Shown here piece by piece: positions 1-7,368 of a stretch of DNA of 51,680 nt. Source of the DNA: Cryobacterium algoricola (GTDB taxonomy: Bacteria; Actinomycetota; Actinomycetes; Actinomycetales; Microbacteriaceae); assembly GCF_004402485.1 (NCBI RefSeq), contig NZ_SOFG01000007.1, positions 1 through 51,680 on the forward strand. The letters run 5' to 3'. The notes under the pieces were generated by a model that searched no databases, was not told where the DNA came from, and saw only the letters and a program-made list of their open reading frames with translations. Position 1 is the stretch's first letter. Every line of letters begins with the position of its first letter. The position numbers were made by a program, and so were the translations under genes.

Positions 1-45
1 TACTGCAGGGGGGACCCTGTGGGAGAGTAGGACACCGCCGGACTT
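1..45 (+). rRNA. rrf: 5S ribosomal RNA, 3' part (cut by window edge)
   Basis: The first 45 bases match the 3' part of actinobacterial 5S rRNA: the GGGGGACCCTGTGGGAGAG stem region is followed by TAGGACACCGCCGGACT, the usual end of the molecule. The 5' part and the rest of the rRNA operon lie left of the window. The exact mature 3' end is uncertain by a few bases. Confidence 0.92.
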
Positions 46-60
46 AACTTAGAAACACCA

Positions 61-90
61 GAAAAGCCACCCCACGGGGTGGCTTTTCTG
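61..90 (+). terminator. Rho-independent terminator of the rRNA operon
   Basis: A near-perfect hairpin has arms AAAAGCCACCCC and GGGTGGCTTTT around a 3-base loop and ends in a T-rich stretch. It sits about 15 bases after the 5S rRNA, where the terminator of an rRNA operon is expected. It may also serve the convergent acetyltransferase gene ending at 100. Confidence 0.88.
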
Positions 91-99
91 CTTTAACCC

Positions 100-567
100 T
101 CACTGGCGTTCGAGGAGTCGATACGTCATCGCCGTGAACTGGGGGCGCTCGGGATCTACGAATTCTGTGAACCCAGCTCGACGGTAGGCCCTCACCGCAG
201 GCTCATTGTCCGCGACGACGGCCAGGCGGACTTCGTCAACTCCGAGTTCGCGAGCCTTTTCGATGACTGCCCGGGTGAGTATGCGCCCCAGGCCCTGCCC
301 GCGGTACCGGGGGTCGACAATGACTCGTCCCAGGCGGGCTGAAGCGCCGCCCACCGTGAGATCGAAATGTCCCCAGGCGGCCGGATATTCGTCATGAGCC
401 ACCATCCAGGCGCTCAGCCCCGGTCTTCGGGAGATCTCCTCGAATTGCGCTGCGGTCGGCGGCCACGTCACGCTCGGACCGGCAAACAGATACAACGCAG
501 GCGCATCGGGCACCCACTCAAGAAGACGCGCGTAGTCACGTGCGCGCGTAGGACGGGTCACAACCAT
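100..567 (-). CDS. GNAT family N-acetyltransferase
   Basis: This 155-residue protein has the size and layout of a single-domain GNAT acetyltransferase, which moves an acetyl group from acetyl-CoA to an amine. The acetyl-CoA loop is visible as RGQGLG (about residues 89-94), after the beta-4 strand LGRVIVDPRY. The C-terminal NEPAVRAYRRAGF is the usual alpha-4/beta-6 region. The substrate cannot be read from the sequence. The ATG at 567 lacks a ribosome-binding site but lies exactly six bases after a TAGTGT box, so the mRNA is probably leaderless. The gene converges on the rRNA operon. Confidence 0.85.
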   Translation of the reverse strand: MVVTRPTRARDYARLLEWVPDAPALYLFAGPSVTWPPTAAQFEEISRRPGLSAWMVAHDEYPAAWGHFDLTVGGASARLGRVIVDPRYRGQGLGRILTRAVIEKARELGVDEVRLAVVADNEPAVRAYRRAGFTEFVDPERPQFTAMTYRLLERQ

Positions 568-573
568 GCCATG

Positions 574-602
574 ACACTAGTGCGATCGACCGTCACTGTC
601 CG
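574..602 (-). promoter_or_regulatory. Leaderless promoter of the GNAT gene
   Basis: On the minus strand a -35-like CGGACA (597-602), a 17-base spacer and a -10-like TAGTGT (574-579) precede the ATG at 567 by six bases. Transcription would start at or within a base of the start codon. Confidence 0.5.
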
Positions 603-645
603 CGAAGGAGGTGCCCTCTCACACGTTCCTCCGAGAGTTGCCTCT

Positions 646-685
646 CCGGTCGAGAGTTGCCCTCGTATGGGTAACTCTCGACCGG
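646..685. repeat. Long intergenic inverted repeat A
   Basis: Two 17-base arms, 646-662 and 669-685, pair with one mismatch (a G-U in RNA) around a 6-base loop. Each arm contains CGAGAGTT-type sequence. A third partial copy of CGAGAGTTGCC lies at 632-642 in the same orientation as the left arm. There is no T-run. The repeat sits 21 bases beyond the 3' end of the minus-strand phosphatase gene, so it may end its transcript. Confidence 0.8.
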
Positions 686-706
686 AAAGGTAACCGCAGG
701 AGCCGG

Positions 707-1348
707 CTAACGGGCGGGGACAGCGTCCAGGGGATCGAGGTCGTTGTCGAGGTCGTCTACGGGAGTCAGGACCTCGCCGTTGAGTGCCTGGAGGGTCCAG
801 CCGTCGTCATCGACGCTGGCTACGGTCAGGGCCGCGTTGGTGATGGTGCCGACGAACTTGCCCAGGGCGCTCATCAGTGTCAGGCGGATCAGGGTGCCGT
901 GGGAGACGACGATGATGCGGGCCCCCGGGTGCGCCGCCGCGAGCTCACGCAGTGCGTGGAGGCCGCGGGAGGCGACATCCGCCTCGGGCTCTGCGCCGAT
1001 GAAGCCGCCGTTGCCGGTCGGGCCCCCGTCGATGCGCAGTGCGTCGAGCTCGGAGCCGGCGCTCAGGCCCTCCGCGGGGCCGTAGTTGCGCTCGACGAGC
1101 TCGGGGATGCGCCGGGTCACCGTGAGGCCGAGGCCGTCCGCAATGAGGTCAGCGGTCTCTGCCGCGCGGGACAGGGTCGAGGAGACGACGAAGTCCCACT
1201 CGTACCGGGCCAGGTGCCCCACCGCCTCGGCGGCCTGGTCACGCCCGGTGTCGTTGAGGGGGACGTCCGACAGGCCCTGAATCCGCATAGCGGCATTCCA
1301 GTCGGTCTGGCCGTGGCGGATGAGGGCGAAGGTCGTTGGTGAAGTCAC
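707..1348 (-). CDS. Histidine phosphatase family protein
   Basis: This is a branch-1 histidine phosphatase (phosphoglycerate mutase superfamily). The nucleophile motif RHGQTDWN starts at residue 11 and the second histidine is in the VVSHGTLIRL stretch. SSTLSRAAETADLI and ELVERNYGPAEG carry the family's conserved arginine and glutamate. The length of about 213 residues suits a small cytosolic phosphatase; the substrate is unknown. I chose GTG at 1348 because it lies six bases after a -10-like GACAAT, as in several leaderless genes nearby. A TTG at 1378 would add ten residues. Inverted repeat A follows the stop. Confidence 0.85.
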   Translation of the reverse strand: MTSPTTFALIRHGQTDWNAAMRIQGLSDVPLNDTGRDQAAEAVGHLARYEWDFVVSSTLSRAAETADLIADGLGLTVTRRIPELVERNYGPAEGLSAGSELDALRIDGGPTGNGGFIGAEPEADVASRGLHALRELAAAHPGARIIVVSHGTLIRLTLMSALGKFVGTITNAALTVASVDDDGWTLQALNGEVLTPVDDLDNDLDPLDAVPAR

Positions 1349-1414
1349 CCCTCCATTGTCCCCCGGCTGGGGAGACAACGCAGAATCACCCGATGGCGAC
1401 CTGCGTGGACCGGA

Positions 1415-2734
1415 CTACGCGGCGAAGGTGCGCGCGTCGCTCGCGGCCTGGCGGCGAGACAGCAGGGCGGGCGAGGTGACGGGAGCCACGACCATGCGCC
1501 ACAGAGCGACAAGCGACCAGCCGAACATCACGATCAGCAGGCCGTTACGCGCGGTGAGCAGCACGAGAGCCGACAGGTCGCCGTTGATGAGCGGCATGTA
1601 GAAGACCGGGAAGATCAGGGTGGTCAGAATGCCGATGGCGACCATCATGTACGCCGGCGCACGCCACGCGTGCCAGCTCTGGCTGACCCCGACGACGACG
1701 ACGGGTGCGAGCCACAGCATGTACTGCGGGGACCCGACCTTGTTGAAGATGATGAAGGCTCCGACGAGGGCAAGGGACCCGACCAGCAGGAGCTGCGAGA
1801 CGTCGTGGTGACGGCGCAACGCGACCAGCATGAGCGTCACGATCGCCCCCATCGCGATGAACATCAGCGGGTTCATCAGGGAAGCGACGAGCGTGGTGCC
1901 GGGGCCGCTGACCTCGCGGGTGGCGATCGCGTAGTTCTGGTAGATGAAGGTGTTCGGGTGGCCGAGGGCGGCGAGCCAGACCCAAGGGGTCGTGATCGGC
2001 GCTTCGAGCTGCATGGCCCGGTCGGACTGCATCGTGACGAATCCGGTGATGTACTTGAGGCCGCCGAGGGCGAACACCGTGCCGACGATGCCCGCGGTGA
2101 CGGCGATGCCCGTGAGGATCACGGTGATGCGACGCCGGGAGGCGACGACGACCGCGACGACGACGGCGGCGGGCCAGACCTTTACCCACGTGGCGATGGT
2201 GAGCAGGGCTGCCGCGACGACCGGGCGGCGCGCGAGCAGCACGAGGCCCATGATCACGAGCGGGGCGGTGAGACCCTCGAGCCTGAGGAGTCCGACGGGG
2301 CTGAGCACGAAGCTGATCACCAGGAAGAACCAGGCGGAACGGTAGCCGCTGATCTTGCGGCCGGCATCCGTCAGCACGACGACGGCGAAGGCGTTCAGCG
2401 CGGCCGTCATCAGGAACCACATCAGCTGGTACAGCAGCGGGCCGCCGAGGCCGGCGACCACGATCGGGAACAGGGCGCCGATCGGGTAGACCCACTCGAC
2501 GTTGATGCCCATCCAGACGTGGTGCACGAGGCCCTGCTGGGCCCAGGTGCGGTACAGGGGCAGGTCGCCGAGCACATTGCCGGTCAGGATCGCGGGAAGC
2601 AGGGCGAGCAGGAAGACGACGTGGATGGCGATGAAGCCGATCACGAGGGTGCGCGGGGTTTCCAGCCACAGGCGCCGTGCGGGCGTGAGGACGCGTCGGA
2701 CCCGGTGGTCGACCTGGTCAAGAATGTAGGACAT
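1415..2734 (-). CDS. GT87-type (DUF2029) polytopic mannosyltransferase
   Basis: The 439-residue protein has roughly ten hydrophobic spans, starting with VIGFIAIHVVFLLALLPAI. It resembles the actinobacterial GT87/DUF2029 family, which uses polyprenyl-phosphate-mannose to add mannose to lipid or cell-envelope glycans on the outer membrane face. Family-like features are the first extracytoplasmic loop with GDLPLYRTWA and the WVYPIGALFPI stretch. Acceptor and linkage are not predictable. The ATG at 2734 has GAGGTGAG six bases upstream; an in-frame ATG at 2782 has no such site. A TATAAT promoter lies at 2787-2792. The stop is 66 bases before the phosphatase start, so the two could be co-transcribed. 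Confidence 0.8.
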   Translation of the reverse strand: MSYILDQVDHRVRRVLTPARRLWLETPRTLVIGFIAIHVVFLLALLPAILTGNVLGDLPLYRTWAQQGLVHHVWMGINVEWVYPIGALFPIVVAGLGGPLLYQLMWFLMTAALNAFAVVVLTDAGRKISGYRSAWFFLVISFVLSPVGLLRLEGLTAPLVIMGLVLLARRPVVAAALLTIATWVKVWPAAVVVAVVVASRRRITVILTGIAVTAGIVGTVFALGGLKYITGFVTMQSDRAMQLEAPITTPWVWLAALGHPNTFIYQNYAIATREVSGPGTTLVASLMNPLMFIAMGAIVTLMLVALRRHHDVSQLLLVGSLALVGAFIIFNKVGSPQYMLWLAPVVVVGVSQSWHAWRAPAYMMVAIGILTTLIFPVFYMPLINGDLSALVLLTARNGLLIVMFGWSLVALWRMVVAPVTSPALLSRRQAASDARTFAA

Positions 2735-2786
2735 TTCACTCACCTCTGCAGACGGCCAAAAGCCCGGGAGGGCAGACTTCATCCAA

Positions 2787-2813
2787 ATTATAGGTTTGTC
2801 CGCTGGGTTGCAA
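2787..2813 (-). promoter_or_regulatory. Promoter of the GT87-type gene
   Basis: The minus strand shows a perfect TATAAT -10 box (2787-2792) in an A/T-rich island and a TTGCAA at 2808-2813. The spacing between them is only 15 bases, so the true -35 may be one or two bases away. The predicted start near 2780 leaves a leader of about 46 bases with a good Shine-Dalgarno site. Confidence 0.55.
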
Positions 2814-2871
2814 GACAGTTCTGCCCGGTTACCGGCCCTTCCTGCTGAGAGAGCTCACAGCCTGATGGCGG

Positions 2872-5800
2872 TCAGGCGAGCAGTTCGCGGATGTCCGCGG
2901 CCGTGAGCGCGGTTCCCCTGGCGCCGTCGGCGGAGAGCACGCTGTCGAAGAGGCGGGCCTTGGTGGTCTTGAGCGCCATGACCTTTTCCTCGATCGTGTT
3001 CTTGGCGACGAGCCGGTACACGAAGACGTTCTTGGTCTGGCCGATCCGGTGCATCCGGTCGACGGCCTGCGCCTCGGTGGCGGGATTCCACCACGGGTCG
3101 AGCAGGATCGCGTAGTCGGCCTCGGTGAGGTTGAGCCCGAATCCGCCCGCCTTGAGGCTGATCAGGAACACCGCGTTGTCGCCGGTCTTGAACTCGTCGA
3201 TCACCGCCGCGCGATTGCGGGTTTTGCCATCGAGGTACGAATAGCTGATTCCCGCGGCGTCGAGCCGGGCGCGGGCCCGGCCGAGGTACTGGGTGAACTG
3301 GCTGAAGATGAGCGTGCGGTGCCCGCCGGCGACGATGTCTTCGAGCAGTTCGAGGAGGGCGTCGAGCTTGGTCGAGGGGATCCCGTCGTACTTGGCGTCG
3401 TACAGCCCCGCATCGAGGCTCAGCTGGCGGAGCATCGTGAGCGACCGGAAGATCTCGAACCGGTTCGCGTTCAGGTTCTCGATCAGGCCGAGTACCTTCT
3501 GGCGTTCCCGCTGCAGGTGGGTGTCGTAGACGGCCCGGTGCCGGTGGTTGAGCGTGAGCTCGAGCACCTGTTCCTGCTTGCTCGGCAGGTCACCGGCGAC
3601 CTCCTCCTTGGTGCGGCGCAGCATGAACGGGCGGATGCGGCGGCGGAGCTGGGCGAGCCGCTCGTCGTTCGCGTCCCGCTCGATGGGTTTCTGGTAGAAG
3701 TCGGCGAAGCGCGTCGGGCTCGGGAACAGACCGGGCGCGGTGATCGACAGCAGCGACCAGAACTCCATCAGGTTGTTCTCGAGCGGGGTGCCGGTGATCG
3801 CGAGCTTGAACGGCGTGTCCAGGCGCCGGGCGCACTGGTAGGCCCGGGACACGCGGTTCTTCACGAACTGGGCCTCATCGAGCAGGAGACCGGCCCAGGG
3901 GACGGCGTTGTACTCGTCGAAGTCGAGGCGGAACAACGTGTATGAGGTGATCACGACATCCGCTCCGGCGTGCAGTGCCGCGATGCTCGTCGCCCGTTTG
4001 CGTGAGGTCTCGGTGACGGAGGCGACGCGCAGGTCCGGCGCGAACCTGGCGCATTCGGCGGCCCAGTTCGAGACGACGCTCGTGGGCGCGACGACGAGGA
4101 ACGGGTCTGCGGGTGCGTCGCTGTCGCGTCCGGCCACCGTGCGGCTGATCAGGGCGATCGCCTGCAGGGTCTTGCCGAGACCCATGTCGTCGGCGAGGAT
4201 GCCGCCGAGCCGGTGGTCGTGGAGGAAGCCGAGCCACTCGAAGCCGGACTGCTGATAGCTGCGGAGGGTCGCGTGCACGCCGTCCGGCACGGGGAGCGTC
4301 GGCACCCGTTCGACATCGGTGAGCCCGGCGACGATGTCCCGCCAGCCGGCGGCCTGGCTCGTGACGACGCCGAGTTCCTGCAGCTCTTCCCAGAGATCAG
4401 CCTGGAACGGGCTGATGCCGAGTGAGGTCGCGGATGGTTCCTGCAGGCTGCGGGCTTCCTCGATCAGGCGGCGCAAGGTGTGCAGTTCGGGCCGGTCGAG
4501 ACTGAAGTAGGTGCCGCTCGGCAGGATGAGGATGTCCTGGCCCGTGGCGAGGGCCCGGAACAGCACGTCGAAGGGCACGTCCTCGCCGTCGATCGACACG
4601 GAGACCGCGAGGTTGAACCAGTCCCGGTCGTCGAGGCGTTCGCTCGTCCCGACGCTGATCACCGGGGCGGTGTCCGCCGGGCGGTAGTCGATCACGTCGC
4701 CGCTCTGGACGACGAGGACGTCGGGGAGTTCGTCGAGCCGCGGCAGGACCTGCTCCAGGAAGTGGATCATGCCGGCGCCGCCGAGTTCGGAGTGCGCGGA
4801 CAGCCGCGGCACGCCGCCGCGTCTCGGCGCGAGCTCGGTGAGGGGGGCGAGCAGGTCGTCGACGCCGCGGAGGATCCGGGCCTCAGCGGCGGCGTCGCGG
4901 TAGCGGTGCTCGCCGGGAACGGGCCTCAGCTCGAGGTCGTAGGCGCCGCCAGGGGCCTCGGCGGGAGTCCCCGTTGTGCTGGCGGAGGCACCGGCGGTAG
5001 ACGGACCGGCCTGGTAGCGCCACGCCCAGTTCAGGGCGATCCGGGCATCCGTCTGGTGGCCGATCGTGAGCGTGAGCGCGGGCCGGGGGGTCTCGGGCAG
5101 CTCGAACGAGGCGTCGCGGCTCGTGACGCGCGCCCGGTCGCGGAGATAGGGGTAGAACTCGGCGAGGAAGGCCGGCTCGTCGTCGGTGGGCACGTCGATG
5201 GACTGGCTGCTCAGCGCGAGGGTGCGCAGCTCCCTGCTGACCTCGATCGCGAGCGGGGCGAGGGTGAGGCGGCCCCCGGTCGGGTCCCCGGCGGGGGCGT
5301 CCTGCCAGGTGTAGATGCCGTGGGCGGGATCGCCCGTGAACCCGAACCGGCCCCCGGGCAGCCGGTGCTCGTCGAGCACGACGGTCGGGGTGAGCGCGAG
5401 GCCGCCGGGCGTGCGGCGGATGTCGAGCTCGAGCGATGCCGGACGCTCCGCGATGCGGACGGGATCCTGGGCGCCCGAGGTGGAGATGAGCGGGATGCCG
5501 GCGGCCGTCGCCTCCTCGAGCAGGCCCCAGAGCGCGCGGTCGGGGAAATCGTCGAGCTGGATCCACTGCGTCGCCGAGCCGTAGTACGGGCGTCCGGCGA
5601 GATGCAGGGCGTAGAGCGCGGACAGCACCCGCCGTTGGGCGCGCTGGGCGGTGCCCGCGGTCTGGGCGATGTTGTCCCAGGTCAGGGCGCCGCGAATCCA
5701 GCGGCCCTGCTTGCCGAGCAGCATCGGCCGGGCGGCCAGGTGCCGTCCGCCGGACTGGAACCGGGAGTTGACCGGGGCGAGCACCTGGAACTGCAGCGCG

Positions 5801-6288
5801 AGTTCCGTCCCGGTCTGCGCGGAGGTCGCCCCGGGCGTCGGCAGGCCGCCGAGGGCGCTGCGCCAGCGCGGAACGGACGGCGCGGGCGGGGCTGCGGGGG
5901 GTGTGGGGGACTGGAGTGCGTACAGGGCCGGCGGCGCGGGTCGCCGGCTGAAGCGGTCGATGCCGGCCTCGTCGACCTCGATCGACCCCGGGTTCCCGCC
6001 GTTCCGGCTCGTGACGAGGAGGGCGGCGACATGCTTGCAGTTGCTCCGCATCGGGCAGGTGCAGAGTCCGGTCGCGCGCACCGCGACCCCGGCGGGATTC
6101 AGGATGAACGAAATGGTCACCGTGTACGGGGAGCGTCCGGTGCCGCGGACCTTCCCGGTGAGCCTGGTCCCCGACTCGTCCCAGATCTCGGAGAGGACGT
6201 GGCCGTTGCGCGCGTAACGTTCACCGCGCGAAAAGGCCTGGCTTCCAACGAGGAGGGCGATCTCGTGTGAGCTGAGAGAGTGAGCCAT
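2872..6288 (-). CDS. SWIM zinc-finger SNF2-family DEAD/DEAH helicase
   Basis: This 1138-residue protein has an N-terminal SWIM zinc finger (about residues 75-90, CTCPMRSNCKH, the CxC...CxH pattern). A long linker of about 550 residues follows, then a complete SNF2 motor. Motif I DDMGLGKT is near residue 700, the DEAQ box near 803, and the C-terminal lobe has SLKAGGFGLNLTEAD and DPWWNPATEAQAVDR. Bacterial proteins of this layout are ATP-driven DNA translocases of the HepA/SNF2 group. Their exact role, perhaps remodelling transcription or repair complexes, is not settled. No restriction, methylase or DISARM-type partner lies beside it. The ATG at 6288 has no clear Shine-Dalgarno site. Confidence 0.92.
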   Translation of the reverse strand: MAHSLSSHEIALLVGSQAFSRGERYARNGHVLSEIWDESGTRLTGKVRGTGRSPYTVTISFILNPAGVAVRATGLCTCPMRSNCKHVAALLVTSRNGGNPGSIEVDEAGIDRFSRRPAPPALYALQSPTPPAAPPAPSVPRWRSALGGLPTPGATSAQTGTELALQFQVLAPVNSRFQSGGRHLAARPMLLGKQGRWIRGALTWDNIAQTAGTAQRAQRRVLSALYALHLAGRPYYGSATQWIQLDDFPDRALWGLLEEATAAGIPLISTSGAQDPVRIAERPASLELDIRRTPGGLALTPTVVLDEHRLPGGRFGFTGDPAHGIYTWQDAPAGDPTGGRLTLAPLAIEVSRELRTLALSSQSIDVPTDDEPAFLAEFYPYLRDRARVTSRDASFELPETPRPALTLTIGHQTDARIALNWAWRYQAGPSTAGASASTTGTPAEAPGGAYDLELRPVPGEHRYRDAAAEARILRGVDDLLAPLTELAPRRGGVPRLSAHSELGGAGMIHFLEQVLPRLDELPDVLVVQSGDVIDYRPADTAPVISVGTSERLDDRDWFNLAVSVSIDGEDVPFDVLFRALATGQDILILPSGTYFSLDRPELHTLRRLIEEARSLQEPSATSLGISPFQADLWEELQELGVVTSQAAGWRDIVAGLTDVERVPTLPVPDGVHATLRSYQQSGFEWLGFLHDHRLGGILADDMGLGKTLQAIALISRTVAGRDSDAPADPFLVVAPTSVVSNWAAECARFAPDLRVASVTETSRKRATSIAALHAGADVVITSYTLFRLDFDEYNAVPWAGLLLDEAQFVKNRVSRAYQCARRLDTPFKLAITGTPLENNLMEFWSLLSITAPGLFPSPTRFADFYQKPIERDANDERLAQLRRRIRPFMLRRTKEEVAGDLPSKQEQVLELTLNHRHRAVYDTHLQRERQKVLGLIENLNANRFEIFRSLTMLRQLSLDAGLYDAKYDGIPSTKLDALLELLEDIVAGGHRTLIFSQFTQYLGRARARLDAAGISYSYLDGKTRNRAAVIDEFKTGDNAVFLISLKAGGFGLNLTEADYAILLDPWWNPATEAQAVDRMHRIGQTKNVFVYRLVAKNTIEEKVMALKTTKARLFDSVLSADGARGTALTAADIRELLA

Positions 6289-6377
6289 AAGGGGGAAGAG
6301 GGTTCCTTAGAAGGTCGAACCCCATTCTCCCACGGTGTGCGGGCACTCGTCGGCGATGACGGCCCCGCGGCTGCGGC

Positions 6378-7286
6378 TCAGCGGGCCAGCCGGGCGGACG
6401 CGCCGGTGGGAACGACGATGAGCGGCACGGGCAGGGCGTTGAGCATGCGGTGGGCGGTGATGCCGAGGAAGATCGTGGTCGGCTGGGCGAGGCGGCTCGA
6501 ACCGACGAAGGCGACCTCCTCCGCACGCCACTCGATGGCCTCGACGGCGGACTCCACGTTTTCGCCGACGGCGACCTCGGTCGTGATGGTGCCCGGTGCA
6601 GGCGCCCGCGTGGTGAAGTACTCGAGCACCGATTCCAGATGCGCCGTGCTCTCTGCGGTCCGGGCCGCCTCCAGTGCGGGTGTCGACTCGCCATGCTGGG
6701 TGCGCCGGGAGTCGACCTCGACGAGGGTGAGGAAGCGCACGTCCACGGTGAGGCCCGCCGTGAACGCCAGGAGCGAATCGAGGAGCGTCGACCAGCCGGG
6801 CCGGGTGCCGATCGCGCAGGTGATCCGGGAGAGCTGTGCCGGGGCGATGTACCCGTGCGGTGCGAGCGCGACGGGAACGGGCGAGGCGTGCAGCAGTGCG
6901 TTGGCGACGCTGCCGATCGTGTAGCGGCCGCGGATGCCGTGCCGGGAGGCCCCGACGACGATCCGGTCGGAGTCGAATTCCGTGACGGCCCTCAGGAGAC
7001 CGTCGGAGACAGCATCCGCCCAGATCAGGTGCGTCGTGGCCACAATGCCCGCCGGCACCCGCGCCGCGGCCCCGACGAGCCATTCGAGGCCCTGCTGCTC
7101 GAGGAGCGCCTCGAAGTCGGAGCCGGAGGCGCGCAGCCGTGAGGGCGCGACGGTCGAGTGCGGCAGCACCAGGCAGATCCGCAACTCGGCTCCGGTCAGG
7201 CGCGCGAGGGCGACTCCGAGCTCGATGGCATCATTGCCGCGATCGGTTGCCTCGTAGGCGACGACGTAATTCGCTGTCCTGGTCAC
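6378..7286 (-). CDS. Tandem universal stress protein (UspA family)
   Basis: The 302-residue protein consists of two Usp domains, about residues 1-145 and 150-302. The first has an ATP-binding loop of the expected form, VVGASRHGIRGRYTIGS. In the second the loop is altered (FVGSSRLAQPTTIFLG), so it may bind nucleotide poorly. Such proteins act in the cytosol in stress or dormancy responses, often by ATP-dependent contacts with partners. The start is GTG at 7286 with an AGGGAGA site upstream. The gene follows the amine oxidase after 82 bases on the same strand, so the two may share a transcript. Confidence 0.9.
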   Translation of the reverse strand: MTRTANYVVAYEATDRGNDAIELGVALARLTGAELRICLVLPHSTVAPSRLRASGSDFEALLEQQGLEWLVGAAARVPAGIVATTHLIWADAVSDGLLRAVTEFDSDRIVVGASRHGIRGRYTIGSVANALLHASPVPVALAPHGYIAPAQLSRITCAIGTRPGWSTLLDSLLAFTAGLTVDVRFLTLVEVDSRRTQHGESTPALEAARTAESTAHLESVLEYFTTRAPAPGTITTEVAVGENVESAVEAIEWRAEEVAFVGSSRLAQPTTIFLGITAHRMLNALPVPLIVVPTGASARLAR

Positions 7287-7368
7287 TCTGGATCTCCCTG
7301 GGGTCTCGGTGAAATATCGGTCGTGCTGGTCTGTGCGCTTCGGGGCCTGTGCTGCTGCTCAGGGCTGC

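Noticed and set aside
4480..6270. A 596-codon plus-strand frame inside the SNF2 gene
   Set aside because: It mirrors the SNF2 frame and its composition is that of a third-position-GC shadow, without any domain.
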